Assembly (NCBI RefSeq): GCF_025200925.1
Contig: NZ_CP104174.1
Span: 7,874,001 to 7,938,000 of the forward strand
Length of the DNA stretch: 64,000 nucleotides
Reading direction: 5' to 3'
From: Bradyrhizobium sp. CB1015
GTDB taxonomy: Bacteria > Pseudomonadota > Alphaproteobacteria > Rhizobiales > Xanthobacteraceae
Shown: in pieces, positions 17,512 through 26,589 of the stretch
Numbering within the stretch: position 1 is the first letter of the stretch
Layout of the letters: each line of letters starts with the position of its first letter
The notes under the pieces: model-generated
Told to the model about the DNA's origin: nothing
Database searches by the model: none
The model's input: the letters and a program-made list of their open reading frames with translations, nothing else
Position numbers and translations under genes: made by a program

Positions 17512-18360
17512 ATGCAGTGGAAGGTAGGTCGGGTCAGGATCACCAAATTCGTCGAAATGGAGACGGTCGGCTCAACCCGGTTCATCCTGCCGGCGGCGAC
17601 CAATGACGAGATCCAGAAGCTGCCCTGGCTGATCCCGCATTTCGCCACCGAAGAAGGCCGGCTGAAAATGTCGATCCACTCGCTCGTGGTGGAGACGCCG
17701 ACGCGCCGCATCGTGGTGGACACCGGCCTCGGCAACGACAAGCAGGGCCGCGGCATGCCCACCTGGAACAACCGCAGCTCGCCGTTCCTGGAGACCATGA
17801 CCGCGGCAGGGTTTCCGCCCGACAGCATCGATACCGTGCTGTGCACGCATCTCCATGTCGACCACGTCGGCTGGAATACGCGACTGGTCGACGGCCGATG
17901 GGTGCCGACCTTCCCGAAGGCGCGCTATGTCTTCGGCAAGACCGAATATGAGCATTGGCGCGATGACACGGCCGGGCCGGACAAGGTCGCGGTGTTCAAC
18001 GATTCCGTGAAGCCGGTGGTCGATGCCGGCCAGGCCGAGCTGGTCCCGAGCGACCACCGGCTTTGCGAGGAGATCAAGCTGATCCCGACCCCCGGTCACA
18101 GCCCGGGACATATGAGCGTCCTGATCGAATCCGACGGCGAGCAGGCGCTTCTGACCGGCGACGTCGCCCATCATCCCTGCCAGATGGCGCATCTGGAGTG
18201 GTGCTCGACGGTGGACACCAACCCCGCGCAAGCGGCGGCAAGCCGGCACGCGGTGTTCTCGCGCTTCGCCGACACGCCGACGCTGGTGATCGGCGGTCAT
18301 TTTTCGGCCGGGCATATCAAGCGGGATGGGGACGCGTTCAGGTTTGTGGCGCTGGGGTGA
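17512..18360 (+). CDS. MBL-fold metallo-hydrolase (first of two paralogs)
   Basis: A 282-residue metallo-beta-lactamase-fold protein. The zinc motif HLHVDH lies at about residues 115-120 in VLCTHLHVDHVGWNTRL. Later ligands are visible in TPGHSPGHMS and in LLTGDVAHHP. The length and the TRLVDGRWVPTFPKARY segment resemble AHL-lactonase/alkylsulfatase-like hydrolases that open lactones or thioesters. A paralog with the same segment (TRLENGRWVPTFPKARY) lies at 20068. The FAH-family gene follows 85 nt downstream on the same strand. The actual substrate is not deducible. Confidence 0.87.
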   Translation: MQWKVGRVRITKFVEMETVGSTRFILPAATNDEIQKLPWLIPHFATEEGRLKMSIHSLVVETPTRRIVVDTGLGNDKQGRGMPTWNNRSSPFLETMTAAGFPPDSIDTVLCTHLHVDHVGWNTRLVDGRWVPTFPKARYVFGKTEYEHWRDDTAGPDKVAVFNDSVKPVVDAGQAELVPSDHRLCEEIKLIPTPGHSPGHMSVLIESDGEQALLTGDVAHHPCQMAHLEWCSTVDTNPAQAAASRHAVFSRFADTPTLVIGGHFSAGHIKRDGDAFRFVALG

Positions 18361-18445
18361 TCTCCGTTTTGAGCGGTTGAATTTCCTGCCGCCCTGTTCC
18401 ATGAAGCTGTCAACCGATCGGTCCAATCTCCAGGGAGAAACGAGA

Positions 18446-19288
18446 ATGAAGCTTGTTCGTTATGGCGAGAAGGGGGCGGAAAAGCCCGGCCTGATCGACA
18501 GATCCGGCCAGTTGCGCGACCTGTCGGCGCATGTGAGGGACTTCACGGGCGAGGCCTATTCGCCTGATACCCTGCAGAAGCTGGCGGCGCTCGATCCCGC
18601 CTCGCTGCCAGCCGTCTCCGGCAAGCCGCGGTTCGGCGCGCCCGTCACCGGCATCTCGAAATTCGTGGCGATCGGCCTCAATTATTCCGACCATGCCAAG
18701 GAGACCGGCGCCGAGATCCCGAGCGAGCCGATCATCTTCATGAAGGCCAACACCTCGCTGTCGGGCCCGAACGATCCGGTCGAGAAGCCGCGCGGCTCAA
18801 CCAAGCTCGACTGGGAGGTCGAGATCGCCGCCATCATCGGCACCCGCGCCAAATACGTCTCGGAAGCCGACGCGCTGAACCACGTCGCGGGCTATTGCGT
18901 CTGCAACGACGTCTCCGAGCGCGCCTTCCAGATCGAGCGTCTGGGCCAGTGGACCAAGGGCAAGTCGCACGACACGTTCGGCCCGCTCGGGCCGTGGCTC
19001 GCGACCAAGGACGAGATCAAGGACGTGCAGAACCTGTCGATGTGGCTCGACGTCAACGGCCAGCGCCGCCAGACCGGCTCGACCAAGACCATGATCTTCT
19101 CGATGGCCAAGTGCATCTCCTATGTCTCGCAGTTCATGACACTCCTGCCCGGCGACGTCATCACCACGGGCACCCCGCCCGGCGTCGGCCTCGGCATGAA
19201 GCCGCCGACCTTCCTCAATGTCGGCGACGTCGTCACGCTCGGCATCGAAGGTCTCGGCGAGCAGCGCCAGGAGATCATCGCGGCGTAA
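18446..19288 (+). CDS. Fumarylacetoacetate hydrolase (FAH)-family protein
   Basis: A 280-residue FAH-domain enzyme. The N-terminal MKLVRYGEKGAEKPGLID segment is typical of this family, and the catalytic metal site is carried by IGLNYSDHAKE, LDWEVEIAAIIG (metal-binding Glu) and the GTPPGVGLG loop. Such enzymes hydrolyse or isomerise ring-cleavage products (2-hydroxyhepta-2,4-dienedioate, acylpyruvates, ureidoglycolate). ATG 18446 is preceded by a CAGGGAGAAAC purine run and removes 40 non-family residues. The neighbours (two MBL hydrolases, a GST, an epoxide-hydrolase-like protein) suggest an aromatic or cyclic-compound pathway. Confidence 0.88.
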   Translation: MKLVRYGEKGAEKPGLIDRSGQLRDLSAHVRDFTGEAYSPDTLQKLAALDPASLPAVSGKPRFGAPVTGISKFVAIGLNYSDHAKETGAEIPSEPIIFMKANTSLSGPNDPVEKPRGSTKLDWEVEIAAIIGTRAKYVSEADALNHVAGYCVCNDVSERAFQIERLGQWTKGKSHDTFGPLGPWLATKDEIKDVQNLSMWLDVNGQRRQTGSTKTMIFSMAKCISYVSQFMTLLPGDVITTGTPPGVGLGMKPPTFLNVGDVVTLGIEGLGEQRQEIIAA

Positions 19289-19310
19289 GCCGTGCGCATC
19301 GCACTCCGTC

Positions 19311-19398
19311 GTCATGCCCGGGCTTGACCCGGGCATCCACGTCTCACAGTCTGACCACGCGGCGAGGCGTGGATGGCCGGGTCAAGCCAGGCCATGAC
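19311..19398. repeat. Family C intergenic inverted repeat, copy 2
   Basis: It begins GTCATGCCCGGGCTTGACCC and ends GGCCATGAC, with GGGCATCCACG...CGTGGATGGCC arms. It sits 22 nt after the FAH stop and 43 nt before the GST start. Confidence 0.85.
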
Positions 19399-19441
19399 GG
19401 AGCAGACACCGTTCGCACAAGATCGATTGCAGGGAATTCCC

Positions 19442-20053
19442 ATGAAGCTCACCTTCTCCCCCGCCTCGCCCTTTGCCCGCAAGGTGCGCATCGCCGCGAT
19501 CGAGCTCGGGCTGATCGACAAGATCGAGCTCGTCCCCGCAAGCGTCGCGCCGGGCACGGCCAACGAGGACTATGCGAAGATCACGCCGCTGAAGAAGCTG
19601 CCGGTGCTGATCACCAACGACGGCGACGTGATCCTGGATTCCTATGTCATCGTCGAATATCTCAACGAGATGGCGGGCGGCAGCCTGATCCCGGATTACG
19701 GCCCGCGGCGCTGGAAAGCCAAGACCAATCACTCGCTGATCAACGGTATGCTCGATTCCATGCTGCTGTGCCGCTACGAGAAGATGGTGCGGCCGCAGGG
19801 CCTGCAATGGCAGGCCTGGTCGGACGATCACTGGAACAGGGCCTGGACCGGCATGGCGCGCTTCGAGAACATGCCTGACGTGCTGAACGGCCCATTCGAC
19901 ATTTCGCAGATCGGCCTCGTTTGCGTGCTCGGCTATGCCGACTTCCGCTTCGCCGATTGCGGCTGGCGCAAGGCCTATCCGAAGCTCGACGCCTTCCACC
20001 AGAAGATGCTGGAGCGGCCCTCGGTCAAGATCTCGGTGCCGCCGGCCGCATAG
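19442..20053 (+). CDS. Glutathione S-transferase family protein
   Basis: A 203-residue GST. The N-terminal thioredoxin-like domain starts MKLTFSPASPFARKVRIAA, with the candidate catalytic Ser in the SPxSPF motif. The glutathione-binding PVLITNDG and DSYVIVEYLNE segments follow. The C-terminal helical domain runs from about residue 85. ATG 19442 has AGGGAA upstream. It is followed after 14 nt by the second MBL hydrolase, so the pair is an operon. In ring-cleavage pathways, GSTs and FAH proteins work in sequence as maleyl isomerase and hydrolase; that role is an inference here. Confidence 0.88.
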   Translation: MKLTFSPASPFARKVRIAAIELGLIDKIELVPASVAPGTANEDYAKITPLKKLPVLITNDGDVILDSYVIVEYLNEMAGGSLIPDYGPRRWKAKTNHSLINGMLDSMLLCRYEKMVRPQGLQWQAWSDDHWNRAWTGMARFENMPDVLNGPFDISQIGLVCVLGYADFRFADCGWRKAYPKLDAFHQKMLERPSVKISVPPAA

Positions 20054-20067
20054 ATCGGGGAATTGCC

Positions 20068-20937
20068 ATGAGCCTGAAGTTCTCGGTCGGCGATCTCACC
20101 ATCCATCGTGTCATCGAGCAGGAGACCTCGTTCGTCCCGGCGCTGGAGATGCTGCCGGGACTGACGGCGGACGTGCTGGCCGAGAACCGGGCGTGGATGC
20201 GCGAGGCGAAGGCGTTGGACGAGCAGGACGTGCTGCTGCTGTGCTTCCAGTCCTATGTTGTGAAGACGCCGCACCACACCATCCTGGTCGACAGCTGCAT
20301 CGGCAACGACAAGCCGCGGCCGCAGCGGCCGAAATGGAACATGAAGACCGACGACACCTATTTGCGCGGCCTCGGCGCCGCCGGGTTTTCGGTCGACGAC
20401 ATCGATTTCGTGATGTGCACGCATCTGCATGTCGACCACGTCGGCTGGAACACGCGGCTGGAGAATGGCCGCTGGGTGCCGACCTTCCCCAAGGCGCGTT
20501 ACATCTTCGCCAAGCAGGAATTCGATCACTGGTCTGCGCAGAATGCGAAGACGGAGATCCCGCCTTTCGCTGACAGCGTGTTGCCGGTGGTCGAGGCCAA
20601 CAGGCACGAGCTCGTCGGCAACGACCACGAGATCGGTGACCACGTCCGCATCCTGCCGACATCGGGCCACACGCCCGGCCATATCGCCATCACGATGGGC
20701 CGCGGCAAGGACGATGCGGTGTTCTCCGGCGATCTCATGCATTCGCCGCTGCAGACGCTCTATCCGGAGCTGTCGATCAAGTTCGACGTCGATCCGGCCG
20801 CCGCCGCGAAGACGCGCCGCAGCTTCCTGGAGCGCTATTGCGACACCGACACGCTGTGCTGCACGGCGCATTTTCCCTCGCCGTCGGTGGGGAAGATCCG
20901 GCGCAAGGGCAACGCGTTCGAATGTGTGGCGGTTTGA
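20068..20937 (+). CDS. MBL-fold metallo-hydrolase (second paralog)
   Basis: A 289-residue protein with the HLHVDH zinc motif in VMCTHLHVDHVGWNTRL, the SGHTPGHIAI segment, and FSGDLMHSPLQ carrying later ligands. It shares the GRWVPTFPKARY block and overall layout with the protein at 17512, but its N-terminus differs. ATG 20068 is 14 nt after the GST stop. It probably hydrolyses a lactone or other ester. The C-terminal HFPSPSVGKIRRKGNAFECV replaces the HFSAGHIKRDGDAF of its paralog, so the terminal His is conserved but the surroundings differ. Confidence 0.87.
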   Translation: MSLKFSVGDLTIHRVIEQETSFVPALEMLPGLTADVLAENRAWMREAKALDEQDVLLLCFQSYVVKTPHHTILVDSCIGNDKPRPQRPKWNMKTDDTYLRGLGAAGFSVDDIDFVMCTHLHVDHVGWNTRLENGRWVPTFPKARYIFAKQEFDHWSAQNAKTEIPPFADSVLPVVEANRHELVGNDHEIGDHVRILPTSGHTPGHIAITMGRGKDDAVFSGDLMHSPLQTLYPELSIKFDVDPAAAAKTRRSFLERYCDTDTLCCTAHFPSPSVGKIRRKGNAFECVAV

Positions 20938-20966
20938 TTTAGCGCGGCTCGCGCCGCGAACTCCCA

Positions 20967-21145
20967 TCCTCCCCTGGAGGGTCCGGGACGAGCGTAGCTC
21001 GCCCGTGGATCGGTTCGCATGCAGCGAAGCGCAATGCGAACCGAGGTGGGGTGACGGTCTCTCCTCGTTGAAACTGCCCGCGTTGAGAGATCACCCCACC
21101 CCGCTCGCGCTTCGCGCGATCGACCCTCCCCCTCCAGGGGAGGGT
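20967..21145. repeat. Family D intergenic inverted repeat, copy 1
   Basis: A 179-nt element with pyrimidine-rich left end CCTCCCCTGGAGGGT and right end CCCTCCCCCTCCAGGGGAGG. The inner part includes GCGGGGTGGGGTGA-like and CACCCCACCCCGCTCGC arms. Copy 2 is at 33657, copy 3 at 63928 and a fragment at 59409. Confidence 0.85.
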
Positions 21146-21168
21146 AGGAGACGCCGACGGAGAAAACG

Positions 21169-22317
21169 ATGACTGCACTGCCCGACATTCCCCTGCCCGC
21201 CGGCATCCGCTCGCGCTACCTCGACGGCATCAACGGCTTGCGGATGCATGTGCTGGAGGCCGGTTTCGAGACCACGGGACGGCCCTGCATCCTGCTGCTG
21301 CACGGCTTTCCCGAGCTCGCCTTCTCCTGGCGCAAGGTGATGCCGGCACTGAGCTCGGCCGGCTATCACGTCATCGCGCCGGACCAGCGCGGCTATGGCC
21401 GCACCACGGGATGGAGCGCGGATTATGACGGGGACCTCACGCCATTCTCGCTCCTCAACCTGGTGCGCGATGCGCTCGCTTTGGTGTCGGCGTTCGGTTA
21501 CAGGCAGGTCGATCTCGCCGGGCACGATTTTGGCAGCCCGGTCGCGGCCTGGTGCGCGCTGATCCGGCCCGACGTTTTTCGTTCGGTGACGCTGATGAGC
21601 GCGCCGTTCGGCGGACCGCCCCCGTTACCGTTCGGCACAGTCGACAACCCGGTGAAGCCCGCGGTGGAAGACCCCGTGCATCGCGAGCTGGGCGCGCTGC
21701 CGCGGCCGCGAAAGCACTATCAATGGTACTATTCGACGCGCGAGGCGAATGCCGACATGCACCGCGCGCCGCAAGGCGTGCATGATTTCCTGCGTGCCTA
21801 TTATCATCAGAAGAGCGCGGACTGGACCGACAACAAGCCCTATCCGCTGCAGGCATGGTCGGCGCAGGAACTTGCGAAGCTGCCGACCTATTACGTGATG
21901 GACTTGCACGAGACCATGGCCGAGACGGTCGCGAAGGAAATGCCCTCGCCGGCCGCGATTGCAGCCAATCAATGGCTGCCGGACCGCGAGCTCGCCTACT
22001 ACAGCGCCGAGTATGGCCGCACCGGATTTCAGGGCGGGCTGCAATGGTACCGCTACGGCACGTCGGGCATGCTCAATAACGAGATGCAATTGTTTGCCGG
22101 CCGCAGCATCGACGTGCCCTCCTGCTTCATCTCGGGCAAGCAGGATTGGGGCACTTATCAGCGGCCGGGCGTGTTCGAGACGATGCAGCGCAGCGCGTGC
22201 ACGAAGATGCTCGGCTGCCATCTCGTCGACGGCGCCGGCCATTGGGTCCAGCAGGAGCAGCCGGCCGCGGTGAGCCGGCTACTGCTCGACTTCCTCGCCA
22301 AGGCGGGCATGGCCTGA
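21169..22317 (+). CDS. Alpha/beta hydrolase, epoxide hydrolase-like
   Basis: A 382-residue alpha/beta hydrolase. Visible are the oxyanion motif HGFPELAFSW, the nucleophile elbow GHDFGS (nucleophile Asp), the cap segment YGRTGFQGGLQWYR with the ring-opening tyrosine typical of epoxide hydrolases, and the catalytic His in GAGHWVQQEQP. An Asp nucleophile points to epoxide hydrolase or dehalogenase rather than an esterase. It is longer than the common 290-330 residue bacterial enzymes because of an expanded cap (about residues 155-265). It is the last gene of the MBL/FAH/GST group; an mbfA promoter begins directly after its stop. Confidence 0.87.
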   Translation: MTALPDIPLPAGIRSRYLDGINGLRMHVLEAGFETTGRPCILLLHGFPELAFSWRKVMPALSSAGYHVIAPDQRGYGRTTGWSADYDGDLTPFSLLNLVRDALALVSAFGYRQVDLAGHDFGSPVAAWCALIRPDVFRSVTLMSAPFGGPPPLPFGTVDNPVKPAVEDPVHRELGALPRPRKHYQWYYSTREANADMHRAPQGVHDFLRAYYHQKSADWTDNKPYPLQAWSAQELAKLPTYYVMDLHETMAETVAKEMPSPAAIAANQWLPDRELAYYSAEYGRTGFQGGLQWYRYGTSGMLNNEMQLFAGRSIDVPSCFISGKQDWGTYQRPGVFETMQRSACTKMLGCHLVDGAGHWVQQEQPAAVSRLLLDFLAKAGMA

Positions 22318-22318
22318 T

Positions 22319-22367
22319 TTGACCGGGGAACCACGGCAGCCTATATAATTTAGAACCGTTCTAAATT
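22319..22367 (+). promoter_or_regulatory. mbfA promoter with Irr-type iron control element
   Basis: A sigma-70-like -35 box TTGACC (22319-22324) is followed after 17 nt by TATATA, overlapping TATAAT at 22344. Next to it lies a perfect inverted repeat: AATTTAGAA (22347-22355), CCG, TTCTAAATT (22359-22367). Its core TTTAGAACCGTTCTAAA matches the iron control element bound by Irr in Bradyrhizobium. It overlaps the -10 and start-site region, as expected of a repressor site. The -35 begins 1 nt after the preceding gene's stop. Confidence 0.88.
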
Positions 22368-22385
22368 TTGGAAGTCAGGGCTGCT

Positions 22386-23357
22386 GTGAAGAATTTTGCC
22401 GATCTGACCGAGCGCGAGGTGCTGGCGGTGGCGATCTCCTCCGAGGAGGAGGACAGCCGCATCTACATGACCTTCGCCGAGGATCTGAAGGAGCGCTATC
22501 CGGACTCGGCCAAGCTGTTCGAGCAGATGGCCGAGGAGGAGCGCGGCCATCGTCACATGCTGCTGGAATTGTACGAGCAGCGCTTCGGCCAGCATCTGCC
22601 GCCGATCCGTCGCGAGGACGTCAAGGGTTTCCTGCGCCGCCGGCCGATCTGGCTGACCAAGAACCTGCCGCTCGACACGATCCGCCGGGAAGTCGAGACC
22701 ATGGAGCTCGAGGCCGAGCGCTTCTATGCGAAGGCCGCCGAGCAGGCCGAGGACGTCAACGTGCGCCGGCTGCTCGGCGATCTCGCCGAGGCCGAGAAGA
22801 GCCACGAGCACACCGCCGCCAGGCTGACCGACGAGATCCTGAAACCCGACGTGCGCGCCGAGGAAGACCGCACCCGCCGGCGCATGTTCGTGCTGCAATA
22901 TGTGCAGCCGGGCCTCGCCGGCCTGATGGACGGCTCGGTCTCGACGCTGGCGCCGCTGTTTGCGGCCGCCTTCGCCACGCACCAGAACTGGCAGACGTTC
23001 CTGGTCGGCCTTGCCGCCTCGATCGGCGCCGGCATCAGCATGGGGTTTGCGGAAGCGCTGTCCGACGACGGCTCGCTGACGGGGCGCGGCTCGCCCTGGC
23101 TGCGCGGCATCACTTGCGGCGCGATGACGACGCTCGGCGGGCTCGGCCATACCGCGCCGTATCTGGTGCCCGACAGCTGGGCCAATGCGTTCTGGATCGC
23201 GACGGCGATCGCCTGCGTCGTCGTGTTCTTCGAATTGTGGGCGATTGCCTTCATCCGCTCGCGCTACATGGACACGCCGTTCCTCCAGGCCGTGTTCCAG
23301 ATCGTGCTCGGCGGCGCCATCGTGCTGGCGGTGGGAATCGTGATCGGGGCGGCGTAG
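22386..23357 (+). CDS. mbfA: Membrane-bound ferritin / iron exporter MbfA (ferritin-like plus VIT1/CCC1 domains)
   Basis: A 323-residue two-domain protein. Residues about 1-150 are a ferritin-like four-helix domain with iron ligands in [30 protein letters not shown] and AEKSHEHTA. Residues about 170-323 form a VIT1/CCC1-like membrane domain with about five segments, starting at the [20 protein letters not shown] motif. In Bradyrhizobium and Agrobacterium MbfA exports iron from the cytoplasm and is repressed by Irr when iron is scarce. The GTG 22386 start has AGGG upstream and lies just after the operator; TTG 22368 would sit inside it. This is the firmest functional call in the window. Confidence 0.95.
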   Translation: MKNFADLTEREVLAVAISSEEEDSRIYMTFAEDLKERYPDSAKLFEQMAEEERGHRHMLLELYEQRFGQHLPPIRREDVKGFLRRRPIWLTKNLPLDTIRREVETMELEAERFYAKAAEQAEDVNVRRLLGDLAEAEKSHEHTAARLTDEILKPDVRAEEDRTRRRMFVLQYVQPGLAGLMDGSVSTLAPLFAAAFATHQNWQTFLVGLAASIGAGISMGFAEALSDDGSLTGRGSPWLRGITCGAMTTLGGLGHTAPYLVPDSWANAFWIATAIACVVVFFELWAIAFIRSRYMDTPFLQAVFQIVLGGAIVLAVGIVIGAA

Positions 23358-23373
23358 ACGTTCCGCGCTCGAT

Positions 23374-23394
23374 GTCATGCCCCGGCTTGACACC
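23374..23394. repeat. Half copy of family C repeat
   Basis: GTCATGCCCCGGCTTGACAC matches only the left end of family C, 16 nt after the mbfA stop. No right arm follows, so this is a remnant. Confidence 0.6.
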
Positions 23395-23512
23395 GATTTT
23401 GTGTTGGCCGTGCCGCTAATGGCTAGCAGCATATCAATCTCCATCAAACAGCCGTTGCGACGTTCGGCCAAACTGCGCATCATTCCTCAACAACCAGAGC
23501 GGGAGAAGCGCC

Positions 23513-24985
23513 GTGACCGGATCAGAATGGAGTTTCAAGAGTGCGGTCGAATTGTCGGCCGCGTTGCGTGCGAAGGAGGTCTCGGCGGTCGAGCTCACGC
23601 AGGATGCGATCGCCCGTATCGAGCGGCACGACGGCAGCATCAATGCGGTGTGCGTGCGCGATTTCAATCGCGCGCTCGCCGCGGCGCGCGAGGCGGATGC
23701 GGCGCTGGCGCGCGGCGAGCGCAAGCCGCTGCTCGGCCTGCCCACGACGATCAAGGAATCCTTCAACATCGCCGGCCTGCCGACGACCTGGGGATTCGTG
23801 CCGCAGAAGGATTTCAAGCCCGTGGAAGACGCGCTGGCGGTGGCCCGCATCAAGCACGCCGGCGGCGTGATCCTCGGCAAGACCAACGTTCCGGTCGGGC
23901 TCGGCGACTGGCAGAGCTACAACGACATCTACGGCACCACCAACAACCCCTACGATCTCGGCCGCACGCCGGGCGGATCCTCCGGAGGATCGGCGGCAGC
24001 CCTCGCCGCAGGCTATTGCGCGCTCGCCACAGGCGCCGACATCGGCGGCTCCCTGCGCGTGCCGGCCTTTCATTGCGGCGTCTTCGCGCACAAGCCGACC
24101 ATCAATCTCTGCGCGGCGCGTGGCGAGACCCCGCCGCCGTTTCCGGCCATTCCGCGCGAGGGCGACCTCGCCGTCATCGGGCCGATGGCGCGCACGGCGG
24201 CGGATCTGTCCTTGCTGCTCGACGTCATGGCGGGACCCGACCCGCTCGATGCCGGGATCGCCTACAAGCTCGACTTGCCTGCCGCACGGCATCAGTCGCT
24301 GCGGGATTTTCGTGTCCTGGTGGTCGACAGCCATCCGCTGCTGCCGAGCGACCAGGATGTGCGCGGCGCGATCGACAAGCTCGCAACCGATCTTGCGAAG
24401 GCCGGCGTCACCGTCGCACGCGAGAGCGCGCTGCTCCCGGAGTTCGCGGAGACGTCGCGGCTCTACATGCGCATGCTGCTGGGCTTCCTCGGCGCGTTCT
24501 TACCTCCCGACGAGCTGGCGGATGCGCGGGCGCGGGCGAGCCAGCTCTCGCCGGAAGACCGCAGCCTCGGCGCGGAACGACTGCGCGGCATCACCGCAAG
24601 CCACCGCGCCTGGGTGCTCGACGCAGGCGCCCGCGCCGTCCTCCGCGCACAATGGCGGGCATTATTCAAGAGCTTCGACGCGGTGATCTGCCCGATCATG
24701 CCGACGCCGGCCTTTCCGCATGATCATTCGCCGGAGCAGCGCCTGCGAACGATCAGCATCGACGGCAAGGATTACCCCTATTCCGACCAGCTCGCCTGGC
24801 CGGGCATCGCAACGCTTCCGGGCCTGCCGGCGACGGCGGTTCCGCACGGCCTGTCGAAAGACGGCCTGCCCGTCGGCGTGCAGATCGTCGGTCCCTTCCT
24901 CGAGGATAGGACGCCGCTCAAGCTCGCCGAGCTGATCGAGCGCGAGTTCGGCGGCTTCGTGCCGCCGAAGATGTTCGACGATTGA
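23513..24985 (+). CDS. Amidase-signature family amidase
   Basis: A 490-residue amidase-signature enzyme. The Ser-cisSer-Lys triad is visible: Lys in PTTIKESFNIAG (about residue 81), the cis-Ser in GRTPGGSSGGSAAALAAG (about 155-160) and the nucleophile Ser in GADIGGSLRVPA (about 180). The start is GTG 23513 with GGGAGAAG upstream. It probably hydrolyses a carboxamide in the cytoplasm. It shares only the signature with the amidase at 44714, which has a small partner subunit while this one has none. It stands alone between mbfA and a membrane protein gene. Confidence 0.88.
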   Translation: MTGSEWSFKSAVELSAALRAKEVSAVELTQDAIARIERHDGSINAVCVRDFNRALAAAREADAALARGERKPLLGLPTTIKESFNIAGLPTTWGFVPQKDFKPVEDALAVARIKHAGGVILGKTNVPVGLGDWQSYNDIYGTTNNPYDLGRTPGGSSGGSAAALAAGYCALATGADIGGSLRVPAFHCGVFAHKPTINLCAARGETPPPFPAIPREGDLAVIGPMARTAADLSLLLDVMAGPDPLDAGIAYKLDLPAARHQSLRDFRVLVVDSHPLLPSDQDVRGAIDKLATDLAKAGVTVARESALLPEFAETSRLYMRMLLGFLGAFLPPDELADARARASQLSPEDRSLGAERLRGITASHRAWVLDAGARAVLRAQWRALFKSFDAVICPIMPTPAFPHDHSPEQRLRTISIDGKDYPYSDQLAWPGIATLPGLPATAVPHGLSKDGLPVGVQIVGPFLEDRTPLKLAELIEREFGGFVPPKMFDD

Positions 24986-25206
24986 GGCCTTCAAGACGCC
25001 GTCGCGTTGGCGGCGGGCGGGGGGCGCGGCGCTTTGCAAGTCATTTCGATGGCCGCCTGTAAAGCAATCGCTAACCAAACAATCCTTTCCCGGGCAATGC
25101 GCACACCGCACACGTCCGGGATTTATACGGCTGGCAATCGTTCGCCTGTCAAAACTGCAGGTCACGAACCTGGCGAAGGGTAACGCTCAGATCCAAGAGT
25201 GACCGC

Positions 25207-26580
25207 GTGACAAATGACTCAATCGAAATAGGCGCGCTCCGCGAGCCCTATCATCGCGTCAATCCAAACCAGTCGCTGCCCGGGAGATGGCGTATTCCGA
25301 TCGCCCTCATGCTGGCGTGTGGATTTGCCGGCCTTGCACTCCGTTACCTCGTCCGGGAGCACACCACTGCCGACACCTTCGAGTTCCTGATCCCCTGGTA
25401 TGTCTTTGCTCGGGATCACGGCATCGGTGCGCTGGCCGAGGCTTTCACCAACTATTCGCCGTTTTACAGCTACCTCCTGCTGATTGCGGTCCGCTTCGAC
25501 TGGCTCGGCCAGCCGCTTTCCCTGGTGAAGGCGATTTCGGCAATGTTCGAGCTCGGTTGCGCGGTCGTCGTCGCCCAGATGGTCTGGCGAGCGACAAGAG
25601 TGCCATTGCGCGCGTCCATGGCCTTCTGCTCGGCTTGGCTTGCACCGACGGTGCTCTTCAATGGCGCAATGTGGGGGCAGGCCGATTCGATCTGGACCTT
25701 CTTTGCGCTGCTGTCCGTGGCGATGTTCATGCGCAATCGAAATGGCATTCTGCCTTTCGCCGTAGGCTGTTCGGTGAAGGCTCAGGGCGTGTTCCTGGGA
25801 CCGTTCGTGCTCGGCATGATTTTACGCCGCAAGATTCACCTGGCGTGGCTTGCCGCCATTCCGGGAGTCTATGTGATCCTCGCCATTCCGGTCCTCGTTG
25901 CGGGCCGATCCCTGGCGTCCGTGCTCGGCGTCTATCTCGGCCAGGCCAACACATATCATCACCTGACCATGAATGCGGCGAACGTCTGGGTGTTCGCAGG
26001 AGGAACGCCGTACACAGCCGGAGTCGCCATTGGCCTCGTGCTCGCGGCAGCGAGCGGCCTTGCCCTATCGATCTTCATCGCACAGTCCAAGCGGACCGGG
26101 CCGGAGTTCATTCTGCTCGTCGCGTGCGCGTCGCTCATCTTGATGCCGTACCTGCTTCCCAAGATGCACGAGCGCTATTTCTATGGATTCGAGCTTGCGA
26201 GCATCGCCCTCGCCTGCCTCAACCCGCGCTATCTGCCGTTCGCGGTCATTGCCCAGGTCGACGGCGTGCTATCCTATCTCGCATTCGAGAGCGAGATCGT
26301 CATGGGCCTGTTGCCGGCGGCGCTCTGCAACACCTTTCTGGTGTTCTACCTCGTGCTCGACCTCCGCCAGGGCGAACGTGGATTTCGCCTTCCGACTTTG
26401 GCCTGGCTTGGCTTCGCTGCGTCCACGGCGGGACTGTTCGCCTATTTGCTGGTGGCAGGCGCCGGCTTGAACGTATCCCCGGCCTATATGCTCGCCGCGG
26501 GCCTTGCCGCGCTCATGGCGCTGCGGCTCGTCAAGGAGTCGCGCTGCGCCTCGAGCGACGGTCCGGCCCCATCGCATTGA
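25207..26580 (+). CDS. Polytopic membrane protein, GT-C glycosyltransferase-like
   Basis: A 457-residue membrane protein with about ten to twelve hydrophobic segments. An early acidic loop (TADTFEFLIPWYVFARDHG), the WGQADSIWTFF segment and the PKMHERYFYGFELAS segment resemble GT-C/GT87-type mannosyltransferases that use polyprenyl-phosphate sugars on the outer face of the membrane. Glycosyltransferase assignment rests on these motifs only. The start is GTG 25207; the ribosome-binding site is weak. No cell-envelope genes adjoin it. It converges with the alcohol dehydrogenase gene, with 9 nt between the two stops and no terminator visible. Confidence 0.65.
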   Translation: MTNDSIEIGALREPYHRVNPNQSLPGRWRIPIALMLACGFAGLALRYLVREHTTADTFEFLIPWYVFARDHGIGALAEAFTNYSPFYSYLLLIAVRFDWLGQPLSLVKAISAMFELGCAVVVAQMVWRATRVPLRASMAFCSAWLAPTVLFNGAMWGQADSIWTFFALLSVAMFMRNRNGILPFAVGCSVKAQGVFLGPFVLGMILRRKIHLAWLAAIPGVYVILAIPVLVAGRSLASVLGVYLGQANTYHHLTMNAANVWVFAGGTPYTAGVAIGLVLAAASGLALSIFIAQSKRTGPEFILLVACASLILMPYLLPKMHERYFYGFELASIALACLNPRYLPFAVIAQVDGVLSYLAFESEIVMGLLPAALCNTFLVFYLVLDLRQGERGFRLPTLAWLGFAASTAGLFAYLLVAGAGLNVSPAYMLAAGLAALMALRLVKESRCASSDGPAPSH

Positions 26581-26589
26581 CATCATGGG

